Both the position numbers and the translations under genes were made by a program. The notes beneath the pieces were generated by a model. It did not search any database. It saw only the letters and a program-made list of their open reading frames with translations, and had not been told where the DNA came from. A stretch of 64,000 nucleotides of DNA from Euwallacea fornicatus (lineage: Eukaryota; Arthropoda; Insecta; Coleoptera; Curculionidae), in contig NC_089562.1 of the NCBI RefSeq assembly GCF_040115645.1, forward strand, positions 1,426,001-1,490,000, given 5' to 3'. Below, piece by piece: positions 50,588 to 62,394 of this stretch. Numbering within the stretch: position 1 is the stretch's first letter; each line of letters starts with the position of its first letter.

Positions 50588-52498
50588 TGAATGTCACAAA
50601 TAACAACGTCGGTTATAACGACAACTTGCATATAGCGACGGAAATTCGAACGTTTGGTTGCATTTGCATTTGCTCCATTGTAAAAAAGTCTGGTTATTAC
50701 GACGTCGGTAGTAACGACGAAGTCGCTTCTAACGTCTCCAAAAAAGACATTTTTGGCGGTATGCTAGCTGGGTATAACGACACTGCGGGATATAGTATAA
50801 TAATTGTAGTATAATGTTGGCCCTGCCGATATTCTTTGAAAAGTCGTTCAAAGAGCGACCAACATTTTTTTTAAATCAGTGTCTTTGACGGCTTTCTAGA
50901 TTAATCCCAGAAAATTTGTTTTTAATATACATATGATATTCGACACAATATGTATGTATGGTTGTAGTTTTTTTTCGATTTGTATGTAAAACTGTTCAAA
51001 TACTCCTTTTTTTTATAAGTTTTGGCATCTTTTTGGGGAATTTCGAACTGATTACTGACAATGTCGACTTTACATTCCAGCAAATATAAATACACAAAAA
51101 ATTAATTTCTTTCAGCCATTTGCCGACACTAAACAATTAAAATGGAAACAAGGAAGTTTGTTAGTTTAAGCCAGAGAATGTAAGTTTTTTACGTGCCGAT
51201 ATTTTCATTTACATTTTGGATTAGTAAATGGCGCAGAGAAATTAATTTTTTATAGAAGTATGTAAAAACAATAGGAATCATCGAGAAAATTCCTGAATTA
51301 TAAACGAGGACTCTGTAAATTAAAAGCTGCATTGATTGTATGCATTCAGCTTGTTTGAGTTATTGTAGTTTTTTGTGTTTTAAAAAGTGATACCAAGGAA
51401 CAAAAAAGTTTTGTCCACTGAGGAGAAAGGTATAATAATTTCCAGGCTTGAAGCATGTGACAGCAACAACATCATTGCAAATGAATTGCACTTATCGCAC
51501 TCTATTGTTTCTACACTTTAGATGGGCCGAGAAATATCAAAAACGCGTGTAATGAAAATTTGTTGTCTAAGAAAAAACTTAAGTTATCCAATCATAGGTA
51601 TATTGATCAGGCATTATTCAACCGGTTTAAAAAGGAAAAAAGTAAAAGATCGGGAATCAGTGGCCCGACAATAGAGGCAAAAGCGGAACAATTCGCCAAA
51701 ATAATGAATAAAAACCCGGAAATATGTAAATGCTCTGAAAGTTGGATTAAATACTTCTAGGCAAAGACATAGCAATATGTAGAGAAAAATTAATAGTGAA
51801 GGTGATAGTGTACCAATTGCAGTGACAGAAAATTTCCTCGAAACCGTGTGGCCAGAAAGTCGAAAAGATTATCAGGATGACGAAATTTTTGACACAGATA
51901 AAACAGATCTTTTTTCTAAAATGACTCCGAAAAAAATACTGAAATTTAAAAGAGGGAAAGGCACAGGTGGAAAAATATCCAAGGAAAGGATTATCCTTTT
52001 TGTTGCTATTCGTATGACAAAATCAGAAAAATGTAAATTTATTGTAACTGGAAAATCCAAAAACTTTCGCTGTTTCAAGAATATTAACTCGTTTTATTTT
52101 AACGTTATTGTAAAAGCCATGCAAGCTGTAAAAACTCTGTACAGTTTTACGCTATACAATTATCCCAACGACAAAAGGCTTCTGAATGAAATCAGTTTCA
52201 TAAACAAAAAAAATTGAATTGATTTATTTTAACTGACGTTACAAGAAATAAATAAAAATTACAGAAACATTTGAAATTATACTTTTTTAACATACGTACG
52301 TAAATACAAATAAGTTGAAAATTATATTAAATGTTTTCCGTTTAATTATTCATGTATTATAGTTTTCAATTTTTTAAATAGTTTTTGTTTTTTTTTCAGG
52401 TTTCTTTAGACATAAAAAAAGTCTTGATGCAACAACGACTAGATATAACGACCCTTTTTACTCGGCTCTTTTGCCGTCGTTATATTCAACTTTCACTG
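50585..52498 (+). mobile_element. Tigger/pogo-like element, internally deleted
   Basis: The left end is TA then CAGTGAATGTCACAAATAAC; the inverted right end is TA then CAGTGAAAGTTGAATATAAC. CAGTG tips and TA duplications are typical of pogo/Tigger elements. Both subterminal regions contain many copies of TAACGAC(G) (for example 50,604-50,622, 50,695-50,725, 50,774-50,781 and, inverted, 52,440-52,482), plausible transposase-binding repeats. Inside are fragments of a CENP-B-like transposase on the plus strand, in order but broken. Confidence 0.85.
51390..52217 (+). pseudogene. Broken Tigger/pogo-type transposase
   Basis: Three blocks are in family order. About 51,393-51,520 gives KVLSTEEKGIIISRLEACDS and SHSIVSTL, the psq-like HTH of CENP-B/Tigger proteins, ending in TAG. 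51,560-51,760 gives YIDQALFNRFKKEKS, SGPTIEAKAEQFA and CSESWIKYF, the CENP-B-type HTH, also ending in a stop. About 51,786-52,217 gives ETVWPESRKDYQDDEIFDTDKTDLF, the first part of the DDE domain: the first catalytic Asp is kept (FDTDKT, usually FNADET), then the KFKRGKGTGGK and GKSKNFRCFKN motifs. Directly after CFKN the frame jumps to a C-terminal-like tail (AMQAVKTLYSF, LLNEISFI), so the second and third catalytic residues are deleted. Confidence 0.8.
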
Positions 52499-54119
52499 TA
52501 TAGCTATACATATTTTATACATATTACTATACATACATATACAGAGTGTTCCTGAATATTATATACATACAGAAAGAAGCAATTCTCGAGCTTATTTTAT
52601 GTCTAAAAGTTCATATAAACATAACATGCATAACATGCATGTCCTCAACAGCTTCGTTACCAATCTACTATACAAGATGTCTAAAGTTCTATAAATTTTC
52701 GGTTTTTTATTTAGAGCCCTCAGAGTTTTTGAGATATTTAGCTAAAATATGTAATATAGTTTTCATTGTAGAACTTATATCATTGAACATATCAAATGAT
52801 TTTAATAATAAACAGAGTGATATTTTTTCGGAGGTCAAGCTCCCTTTTCTCCCCCTAAATTTTTTCGCGGAGCGCCACTGGTAGCGTCTCAAAATACAGA
52901 ATGTATTTTTTTATTTTGTTGAGAAACTTTTTAGTATTTTCTAGTTTTTTTTGTATCTGCGTCAATTAGCGAGAAAATAAACGATTTTCTGCAATTCGCC
53001 ACGTGAAATTAATTTTTTTAAAATTAGTGTGAAAAAAGCGTAGCAGGCTCTGATTTATTTGGCAAATCTTTTCATTATTTTTTTTATCGGCAAAGAAAAT
53101 ATAAAACTAAATTATGAACCATATCAGACACACCGCAACCGGAACAAAATTCACTTGATAATTCGAACAGAGACCGCAAATTCCCCTAGGCAGCATGGTC
53201 GCGTCGAATCCAATTTTGCATTATTTAACATCGGCTGGGAATTAAACAGCGTGTCAGGAAAGTGTTGGCATTTTCCTTTATTTTCCCAAAACTCGATCGA
53301 TATATATACGTAAAACTCTACTGACCAACAGAATTTCCTCCCAACTCCTCCTAATATTGGAAACCAATTCCACAACGTCAGACACAATCAGAAATATGTG
53401 CAAGGAGTCCTGAGCAGTACGTTCTGCGCATATTTCTAACGGTCCGGAAAAAGATTTACCTCCTTGTTGGTACAGACCTAATACGTCACGACAAAATTTT
53501 ATAAACAATCGCGAAACGCATTAGAGCTAGACAAGTAAAATAACAAACGAGAGTGAATTGGGTTGCCATGGCCACCTCCTCGCTGTTTATTCGCTATACG
53601 GCACTTTGTTAGCAGCTCGCAGCTGGCGATGACAGCCCCAATTCCCGAACATTCGAGCATCGTCGGTGTATGAGGCTTGCATAGGGTGCAAGCTATTATT
53701 GTTTTGTCGTTTACATTCTTTACGGTAATCAACTGTCGCAATATTCCAAGCTGGAGGCGTTGTTAGAGCATTCCTTTCCTTCATCTATGTATAGAATCAC
53801 TTTCTAATATAATATGTAGATTAACAAATATCTCCCTTATAGATCAAAAGGTGAACCAAAAACTTCTATAAAACTGGGTTTTATTTGTTAATCCTTAAAA
53901 CAAAATTCGTACAGTCTGTTTCCTACTAATACAGTGGGTTCTCTTTACTTTGTTCCACTTTTAAATGACTGAAAATATTATTTTTTAACGTAGAAATATT
54001 CTTTAAAATAGTATATTAAATGCAATAGTAGTGTATCGATAATATGTTAGATTTAATGTAAACATAGAAAATAGGAATTTTATTCATAACATGTTTGAAG
54101 ATTTGGGGAATAATTTATA
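52499..54119. other. Mixed transposon debris and GC-richer unique DNA
   Basis: TA then CAGAGTGTTCCTGAATATT at 52,540 looks like another mariner-type end, followed by about 500 bp with the GAGCGCCACTGGTAGCG word (52,870) seen in related forms in the 47.2-kb element; I found no opposite end. About 53,140-53,790 is GC-richer, with open minus-strand frames in several phases but no recognisable protein. Confidence 0.3.
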
Positions 54120-54815
54120 ATATTTAACCTGAAAAAAATACGTGTATTTTCAGACACTCATTCGATTTCAAGGTTTTTTATATTAACAAAAAATTTGGCA
54201 AATTCAATTTGGTAGACTTTGATAGTTACAAGTATTTCAAAGCATTTTCATGAAGGAGTGGAGAAACTCGGAAGTTTAAGCTTCTAATCTCTTATTTAAG
54301 TTTGTAACGTTACATGCATTTTTAGTATTTTATACTGTTTAACCTCACAAAAATACCAACATTCTAACGTACTTTCATATTTGACGAAAAATTGGGAATA
54401 TTCAACCTGGTAGCATTATAGGCATTTGAAGACTTCAAGTGTTTGTTGGAAACCTCGTAATTTGAGTTTGGTTGACTTTCATACATATAGGCATTATAAC
54501 GGATTGTTATTAGGGAAAAAAATTGTAACATTTAACTTGTAATTTAATGTTTATCTTCACAGTATTAAATCCATTTTCACGGTCTCTTATGTTGTAAGAA
54601 AAATTATCGCAATTCGAGTTTTGCTTTTGTCGTTTAACTTCACAGGTATACAGATATTTACGAGCATTTTCATTTGGAGAGAAATTTCGAATATTTTCAA
54701 GCATTTGAAGGCTTCTTCTGTTAAGCGGAAGTCTTACAACATGAATTTGGTTGGCTTTCACAATTACATACAGTTTAAAGCATTCTCATAAGGGCATAGA
54801 TTGAGAACATTAATT
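54120..54815. repeat. Diverged long-period tandem repeat
   Basis: Three units each begin with TTTAACCT.ACA..AATAC (54,124, 54,340 and 54,636) and share later landmarks: GCATTTGAAG.CTTC (54,423, 54,704), TTTGGTTG.CTTTCA (54,467, 54,746; TTTGGTAGACTTTGA at 54,208) and AAGCATT.TCAT.A. The units are about 180-300 bp and well diverged. No protein or RNA is recognised. Confidence 0.6.
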
Positions 54816-57800
54816 TCCACTTTTTTACTAATTTACTATTTACAATAATATTAATAATTAACTGGTTCGTGTAATATTTTTTTAGTTTAATACGTTTCTT
54901 ATCGTCTGCTTTTTCCTGTTGACTTTCTCTATAACGATTAGTCCTAACAACAAAAGCTATTTTTGATTGATACCGAATTCTTCAATTATCGCTTTTTCTT
55001 AACAGTTCAAGAACTACTAATAAGAGTGGTATGAAAATAAAACGTTATTAGGTAAACGTTTTGAGGAATTTTTTGGTAGTGATAACAAAGGTTCAATTCG
55101 CCTTTTTTGGCTCAGATTTCGTATGTGGAGCCATCTTGGATTTTCGCAATACTAAAACCGTAGAAAAAATGCATTACAATGCTGTATCAACTGCCATTAC
55201 TGGTATTCAAATTATTGTCATATTTGCTTGGCTTGGTGTATTTCTATGATTAGTATTTTTTAAGTTATTAAAAAAACATTAATAAAAAATTTGACATTAA
55301 TATAAATTAATTTAAAAAAATAAGTATCCATTCCATATTATTATAATATCGTCTATGGATATCGCATAAAAGATGCGAAAACTCCTCCTACTCCCTCCCG
55401 TGATAATTAACACAAAGTGCCAATTTCGCAAATACGTAGGTAGCTTGGTAAGTCGTCAAGTAAAAAACTTAATGACTCAATTTCGTCTTAAACCACTTAA
55501 GGAGGTATTTTGCTTGCTTTATATTCTAATAATATTTTTAGTAACAAATCATCAGAAGTTTTAAACTAAACTGTATTAACATAGAAGTTCATAAACAGAT
55601 GACACTGACACCAATAGACATGAATTATATTGAAATAACTGTGAATGTGCGTAAAAACTTACCGGAATACTCCTCAAAACTCGCAATAAGAAATTTAAAA
55701 AGCAGTACGGTATTTTCTGTAGCTGGAAGACACATCTTGTTTAATTGGCCAATAAAGAAGATCAAATAAGTAGGCAAGCAATACACAACACTCCAAGTTT
55801 AGAATACGATTTCTTGTAAAAACACCATTCAAATATACCGGGATTTTAGTACAAAACACTCTTAACAGTTTATTTATCCATATTTGGTAATAGATCTGAC
55901 ACGAAAAGTTCAGGACTAAACTGGAATGTTTACGACATCTCCAATAACAACATGGCCGACAAAACAATAGAATTCAGATACACGCTAGATGGCGATTGCG
56001 GTGATGCTTAAGAAAACATCATCAACATCTTTAATTTTTGCTTATTCAATTATTTTGAAAGGATTCTTTAATAATTAATATAAATGTGTTAATGGTGCGT
56101 TCTCAAAAAAACGTCAAACTTTTTGATGACAACCGTACTATTATGTTAATGATAAAAAAATCACAATAACAGTCTCAAAATCGTACCTGGAGAATTAAAT
56201 TTTAATAATTAATCAAAATCCAAATTTTATCAGAACTCGTCCATTTTTGAGCAGTCAACATATAAGATAAAATGTGCATACAATTTGAAAATTTTACATA
56301 GCTCGCCCTATATACATATAATGCTTGGAGTTTACTGGTTTCAGCGATACTTATTCAGTCACCCTGCAACAAATGTGTTTAAAAAAAGGGAAAAATAAAA
56401 TTTTAAAATTAGTTTTTTTTCTTGTAAATAAATTTGGTCTTAAGTTTCAATCAAAAATATTTCTTTCCTTTTTTCATTATTTTCATTCAGAAATTTTTCA
56501 CAATTCAATTATGTTATATGCAGGAATTATTTAAATACATTAAAGATAGTCTACAGTATACCTTCTCCGAAAATATTTCGCTCTATAGTCTACAGCTTTA
56601 AATAACCGGGCTGCTTAGACCCAAATTGGGCCGCGCACTAGCAAAACTTCGAACTTTTAAATGGCCAAATAAGACGACTTTTCAAGAAAACATTATTTGA
56701 AAATCGCATCTGTAATAATAGACATTTAGAATGTTAAAGTATCCGATATTTGTTATTTTTATTTGAAATTGTTCCAATTTTTGAGATATATAATTTAAAT
56801 TTTTGATTCGCATTTGTCACAAAAATTAACATAGATTGGCACTTAAAACCAATTTAAAAATCTAGACGATGATATTTTCTAAGGGGTGTGACGCCCTTTT
56901 ACTGCCCCAAACTTATTTAAAATAAGTTACTAATATTCACTAATCAACATTTTTTATTTCCCGTTCAGTATGGAAACTTTTCTTGTTTGTTTCATTTTTT
57001 CATATATATCGCCTGTTTTTCAGTAATTTTCCAAAATATCCAGAACATGCCCCATTTTTACTATATTTTGCCCGAATACAAAACACAAAATTTATAAAAC
57101 CCCACTCCTTTTTTTCAAATTTACGTTTATAACTGCGCCCCTGATGGCATGAAAAATTTTATAATTAATATGAGTTTTAGTGACCACCTAGGTAAGAATG
57201 CAAATTCTAAACGTATTCGCATTTAATATGAAAGAAGAGAAGAATCATATTAAAGATAGGACGTTTGTTGAGCAGGCTTGCCAGATAAAAGTTTTTAAAT
57301 TGAACGGGAGATTTAAAATTTTAATTAACAGATATCACTGACGTGCCACAAAACACTTAGGACGATAAAAAAAAGAGATCTGATCTTATCCTGTATATTT
57401 TCGAAATTGTTTTGGGGGCTAGCTGATGTGGACATATATGAGAATTCTACATTCCAAAATTGAACTAATTACTTCAAAAATTGAAACTCAAAAGTTGCAA
57501 AGAAAAAACAAAAACTATTCGTGATCTGATTTGTGATGTTGTACCAACCCTGGAAATCGAGTAGACTCTACGGCTGTATCATCAGAAAGCCACAACCTTT
57601 CTCTTCAATGTTCCCCATTACCGCTCCCCTGGATCTCATACAGAACGAAAGCTATTCCCATTCATAGAATAAAAACAGAACTGGGCGGATTTCAATTATT
57701 TTTATCATACTTAGGAAATCCTTATCGTCTGTCAGTCTAAAAGGTGTAATGCCCGTAGAAATAAATTTAATAATTTATTCTAATACATTATACAGGTTTG

Positions 57801-60553
57801 CATTAAGGTGCAGTTTTACATTCATAGTTTGAAAGCTTCTGTAATGTAACCAAAAGTGGTCCTTGAATGACCTTATACGGATAGAATTGATATTGAATGA
57901 ATTTCATTTGTGACAGCAAATTATTCTTATGGAGAGGTTCAAGTGCTACCTTTGGTTCATTTAAGCTGATTTTTGAACGATAATTGCAAACTGTGTTCAA
58001 TTTTAGCAAAGCTAAATAATTATTGTGAATATTATGAAATAATTGAATTCGCCATTTCATCAAGAACTTACTTATTCAAGCATTTGTATTTCATCCCTTC
58101 GTAGTTTGTCACCTAAATTTAATTAAAGTTTTCAATACGCCATTGTTTATTATAACTAGACACAACTGAACACAATTCTCGTCAAAATGGCACAAATATA
58201 GATCGGATGACACGACGCCAATTTTCCAGTCGCATAACAACGAGATGTGTTAAAATGAAATTTTATTACACAGATATTCTGAGGTCTGAGTGAAATTATC
58301 GGCGTTAGATAAAACTCAATTTATTACTGGGATTGCTCTCGTTCCAGGATTTAAAGCTGATTTTATGCTCCGTGCGAATTTAGAAGGAGTCGCAGCTGTG
58401 CCTGTAAATTGCTGAAAAATTCCTCGCCTTTATACGATTATTCGGGCATTAATGCCAGGAAGATGTCAATGGGTGTTAAACACGCACCTTCGCCATTTTA
58501 GCTTAAGTGTTATATTAAGCGCATTCGCCATTGGATGCAGAATTTGGGACAAAAATTATTTAATTAGGTCAATAGCTTTTCCCGAGCATTGCTCCTAAAT
58601 TTCGAATGCAAGAGTTACAGTGTCTATTCTTTGTTAAGAAGCGGTGGATTACGAGCCAACTATCGATTTTCTCAGTTTTTCAGGTTTCTTTCTAGATATT
58701 TTAATGTGTCGAGATTTATTTCCGTTCGAAGGCTTAATCGAACCATGTAGGACCATTGTCATCATAAATAAAATCCTTATTACAAGAGGGCTTAAAGTTA
58801 AAAGGGTACCTGAGTTTTCTAAACTCATCCATTCCCAGGCAAGTAATTCCTTTCAAATAGCATTATCATTCGCCTTATAGACTTATTTCATCGAAATTCC
58901 TTGTATTTTGCCCTAGCTTATCGCTCTTGTATTCAACAGAAGGATCTGGTACGAAATCAAATCAAATGCGTTTCTTCTTTGTAGCTCGGTCTTAGTGGAC
59001 AATAACGTGTTTCACCAGACGCTTTTGCTTAATTGCCTTAAAAAAGGGGGAAAAATTGAAGCCCTTATATAGGCCTCATCTAAGATTCATTGGGCTCTTC
59101 GAAACTTTTCCAATTATTTTTTATCAACCCAATAAATTCTTTATGACCTGGTTTCAGCCAGTTCTTTGGATAATAGGTATTCGCCGCAGTCCTGAGGATC
59201 TTTGCATGCAAAATGCAGCACAACACATAATGTTTGTGAACTCAAATTTGTAGGTGTGGTTTAAACATCCCCATAAATTCGCCTTAATGTTAAAAGCGCT
59301 CAATCTTTCCCCTAAACGTTAGGATCATGAATTTTGCCGCCATAAACGGCTTTATGAAATTAAGCCTTATAAATTATGGAAATTCGCCGAGTTTCTCGAC
59401 TACACTTATAATAAACGAAATCACTGAGAAAATAACGTGTAACATAATAATCTCCGAGGAATACTGCTCAACGAAACGAGCTCAATTTTTTTCCCTCCTG
59501 AACGATCTTCCGAATTTAATTTGTTTAGTAGTGGAAAGAGCAAATTGGAATCTCAAAAGCAGACAAGAAGTTATTATGATCATGACAGTTCATTATTTAA
59601 AATCTCGAGTTTGCCAGGCTTTTCAAATCCCGGGCTTGTTTAAAAGTTATAATCCATTATAATTTGCTCTATGTTTGTAGATTTAAATTGAATCGTTCGG
59701 GCGTGCCTGGTTCGAGGAGAGATATTATTTCCACCTTTGAAACTTTAGTAATTATTCCCAGTGCATCTAAACTCGATTAAGAGGAGTATATGCTGGCCTG
59801 TGCTATTTTAACACGAGGGATGTTACATTCGAAGTCGGATGAGAAAGAAAGAAGCGATAGCTGAATCTAAAACAACTATATGTAAAAATGAAACTTTCTT
59901 ATGTTCCCTTATAGACAACAAATCTGCCAATTCACAACGGCCTTAAGAATATAATATACGAAATAATTACCCTTTAACGCACCTCGATCGCGAACCAGCT
60001 CTGCCTGAACGAAATCGTAGAAAATCCACCACCACTAACTAATTTTAAGGCAACCACAGCACCACTTTCAACTTAGAACACCCTAAAGTTGAAAATTATC
60101 GAATATCTAGCAAAGCACACGTCAACGGCCACGTTTGATCAATCGTGTAGAGGGTAGAGCGACGTCGATGTCGGCTTTATCGGTGCGACAACCCTCCGAA
60201 CAGTGAAGAGGCCGTCGCGACGCCGAGCGTCGATCTTTAGAATGGCGGGAGGGGGAGGGACGGGGGCGCCGCGCCGTCTTACTACGACTACTTTGCCTGA
60301 TGTGATTTTTTAATGTAGAGTGATTGTTATCGATAAGCGATTTTTGCACTTAATTTTATTAGGGAATAAGGTTATCGGGTACAAAGTCCGACATTAATCC
60401 GACCGATAAGCTTTCCCCCGGGGAGCCGATATGAATAACATTAATTTTTATGTTTTATTCAGGGGGGCGACCTATAAAATAAGTCATGAACACGAAATAT
60501 TTAATTAAGTTTCAGGCAAGACGAGGGCGAAGATATTATACGCCAGTTTGATT
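54816..60553. other. Mostly non-coding; GC-rich island near 60.2 kb
   Basis: On the minus strand about 55,990-55,672 runs from a GC-richer start (GGCCATCTAGCG-like context) to a good donor (GTAAGT at 55,671), so it could be an untranslated first exon, unproven. About 56,260-57,330 resembles arms of old mariner-type elements (GGGCGAGCT and GCGCCCCTGATGGC words). About 58,330-58,620 and 59,300-59,660 are candidate unique regulatory DNA. 60,120-60,300 is the most GC- and CpG-rich stretch of the window. Confidence 0.3.
60120..60300. promoter_or_regulatory. CpG-rich island upstream of the gene cluster
   Basis: Dense in CGTCG/CGACG words and ending in a G-run segment (GGCGGGAGGGGGAGGGACGG at about 60,243), in sharp contrast to the AT-rich flanks. 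It contains at 60,213-60,232 the exact 20-mer found in the mariner terminal repeats. It lies about 250 bp upstream of the serine protease start and may be promoter DNA or part of an unrecognised non-coding exon. Confidence 0.3.
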
Positions 60554-61912
60554 ATGACTTGTTTGAATTGTGTCTGCTTCTTCGCCTTAACGTTTGCTTT
60601 TGACTGTGAGGCTGCTTATGGTAAGTAAATGCTAAATTAATTAAAATATAATTAATATATCTAAAAAACTGATAGAATCATCCAGAATTGTTAATGGAAC
60701 TGATACGAATAAAGGAGAGTTTCTTTTTGCGGTAGATATTATCACTTAAAACAATATCATTCTTCAACAGAACCAACTTCTGTGGGTCTCATTGAGACAC
60801 AAAACAAAACATATTTGCGGGGGCACAATTCTAGATGAGAGCCACATACTGAGTGCTGCGCATTGTGTCTGCAACAACAATAAGAATGAGTTAACAAATA
60901 TTTAAAACCCTTCCAGCAATTTCAGTGAATTTTAGCCCAAGAAACAGTATTACATATTTCATCCAATATGGATTTACTGAAATCACGAAAGAGAAAATTA
61001 ATGCATTGAAAGTGGATAAAATTTACTGTCACGAATTTGATTCTGAAAAACTGATTTATGATTGTGCAATATTAAAGGCAGGTAAATTAAAAACGATTGT
61101 CATATAAGGACGGAAATTTGGGGAAGACTTGAAGAAAAACATTTTCTTAAAAATCCTAATTGAAAGAGGACCAAATAGGTCTATGAAGTGATGGCACAAA
61201 TCCGCCTTGTCAAGAATTCTCAAAATCTCACAATCTATAAAAACCCAGAAATACAAGAGAAATCTGGAATCTTCTTATTCCCCTTGGCAATAGCTTATAT
61301 CAGCTCTATAACTCCCCAATGGCTGTATTAAAAAAATTTTACAACTTTTGTGGAAAATTAAGCCTGCAACGTTCTCGATCTAAAAACTTTTTTTATGCAG
61401 CTTGCATCTCCATTACCTAAAACTGACACTTGGAAACCAGTCACACTTACAAAAAACTTCATCTCAGCCAAACCTCAAACTGGTCTGATTATTGGCTGGG
61501 GCAAAACTGGGATAACCCACTTACCTTATCAAAAGAAAACACATAGAATTTATAAATTTTCCTTCCAGGAAAACTAATCCATTTCCTATAAGGTTCAAAA
61601 ACTAGAAGTGGACATCTATGATGAAGAAACATGTTTGAAGGCTTGGGGCAAGAGGCACCACATCTGCTTTAGGGCAACAAGTGGAGAGGCATGCAACGTA
61701 AGGATTTATCATTTGTTATTGAAATGCAATTTAGATTGAATTAGTTTTAGGGGGATTCTGGAACAGCCCTTTTAGTTCAAGGACAGCAGGCAGGAATTGC
61801 TTCGTTTATCACTAATAAATGCAGCATTGCCACTAAGCAACACCCCAACACCTACTTCAGAGTATCTAGTTACTATAACTGGATATATAAAACCATCACA
61901 AAGACTAAATAA
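60554..61912 (+). CDS. Secreted S1 (trypsin/chymotrypsin-like) serine protease, possibly compromised
   Basis: A secreted endopeptidase of family S1. I join seven exons: 60,554-60,620, 60,676-60,731, 60,771-60,889, 60,936-61,077, 61,401-61,535, 61,593-61,697 and 61,751-61,912. Exon 1 is a signal peptide (TCLNCVCFFALTFAF). Then come the activation site R/IVNGT, CGG and SAAHC (His57), YDCAILK (Asp102), LIIGWGKT, and ACNGDSGTALL (Ser195), so the whole triad is present. Position 189, six residues before Ser195, is Glu instead of the usual Asp or Ser/Gly, and GDSGG is GDSGT. Introns are 38-60 bp except one of 323 bp. Two boundaries are irregular: intron 4 keeps frame only with a GC donor (AAG then GCAGGT), and 61,536-61,592 has an in-frame TAA, an AG end but no GT donor. 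Either splicing is unusual there or this is a recent pseudogene. Confidence 0.8.
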
Positions 61913-61913
61913 C

Positions 61914-61958
61914 TTTATTAATTATTTTCAACATTAACTTCTTTCTGATTGTAATAAA
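61914..61958. terminator. Overlapping polyadenylation signals of two convergent genes
   Basis: For the protease (plus), AATAAA lies at 61,953-61,958, inside the mL52 coding exon. For mL52 (minus), AATAAA is the complement of 61,914-61,919, between the two stop codons. Transcripts ending after these signals would have complementary 3' ends. Confidence 0.55.
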
Positions 61959-62394
61959 GCAGCTCCCTTTGGTTTTAACTTACTAGCCAATATGTTCTCT
62001 CTTTTATTCTTCTCCTCTTCCTGTATCTTCTTGTACCTCTCAACTGCAAAGTCAATTTCGTTCGACAGAGCTATAATCTTTAATTTGGCCTCCTCATTCT
62101 TTAATAGCCTTTTTCTTTGACCAATTCCTAAAGGTGTCATTCGCCCATCAAGAAAACTATAATCAGGGCTGTCTGTTAGCACTCCTGAAGCATTAGGATT
62201 GCCAGAAAGACCCTTTTCTCTACGAAGGTTTTTGTTTTTTAATGAAATGTATTTATACTTCTTTAGCACGGTGGCATGACGAATTTGCTGGTAGAGGCAA
62301 CATGATTTTACTAAAATATTATATGTTAAAGAAATAAGAAATTGCGGATATAAAAGAACTTACCAGATGTGCTTAGAACCGATTTATAAAACAT
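61934..62394 (-). CDS. mRpL52: Mitochondrial large ribosomal subunit protein mL52
   Basis: A component of the mitochondrial 39S subunit, nuclear-encoded and imported. Exon 1 (62,394-62,364) is ATG-led and encodes a short basic start (MFYKSVLSTS). A 53-bp GTAAGT...TTTTAG intron (62,363-62,311) is followed by exon 2 (62,310-61,934); the join makes a Val codon. The product is 135 residues, typical of the family. Diagnostic stretches are RREKGLSGNPNASGVLTD, SPDYSFLDGRMTP, GQRKRLLKNEE and, near the C-terminus, KLKPKGAALLQ, all matching the animal MRPL52 pattern (G.A.NP...G.LT..PD.S..DGR...P, then KPKGA.L). The N-terminus is rich in Arg/Lys/Ser as expected of a mitochondrial presequence. The gene is convergent with the protease and divergent from FIT2. 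Confidence 0.93.

Noticed and set aside
50542..50814. 90-codon frame beginning in the TA microsatellite
   Set aside because: It starts as a translated (TA)n run and continues through the TAACGAC repeats of the Tigger-like end, not through coding sequence.
59327..59662. 111-codon ATG-led plus-strand frame
   Set aside because: No recognisable domain, no adjacent splice sites, and composition matching the non-coding surroundings. Chance cannot be excluded.
60122..60349. 75-codon Arg-rich minus-strand frame
   Set aside because: Its composition follows from the CpG-rich DNA. There is no domain or splice support.
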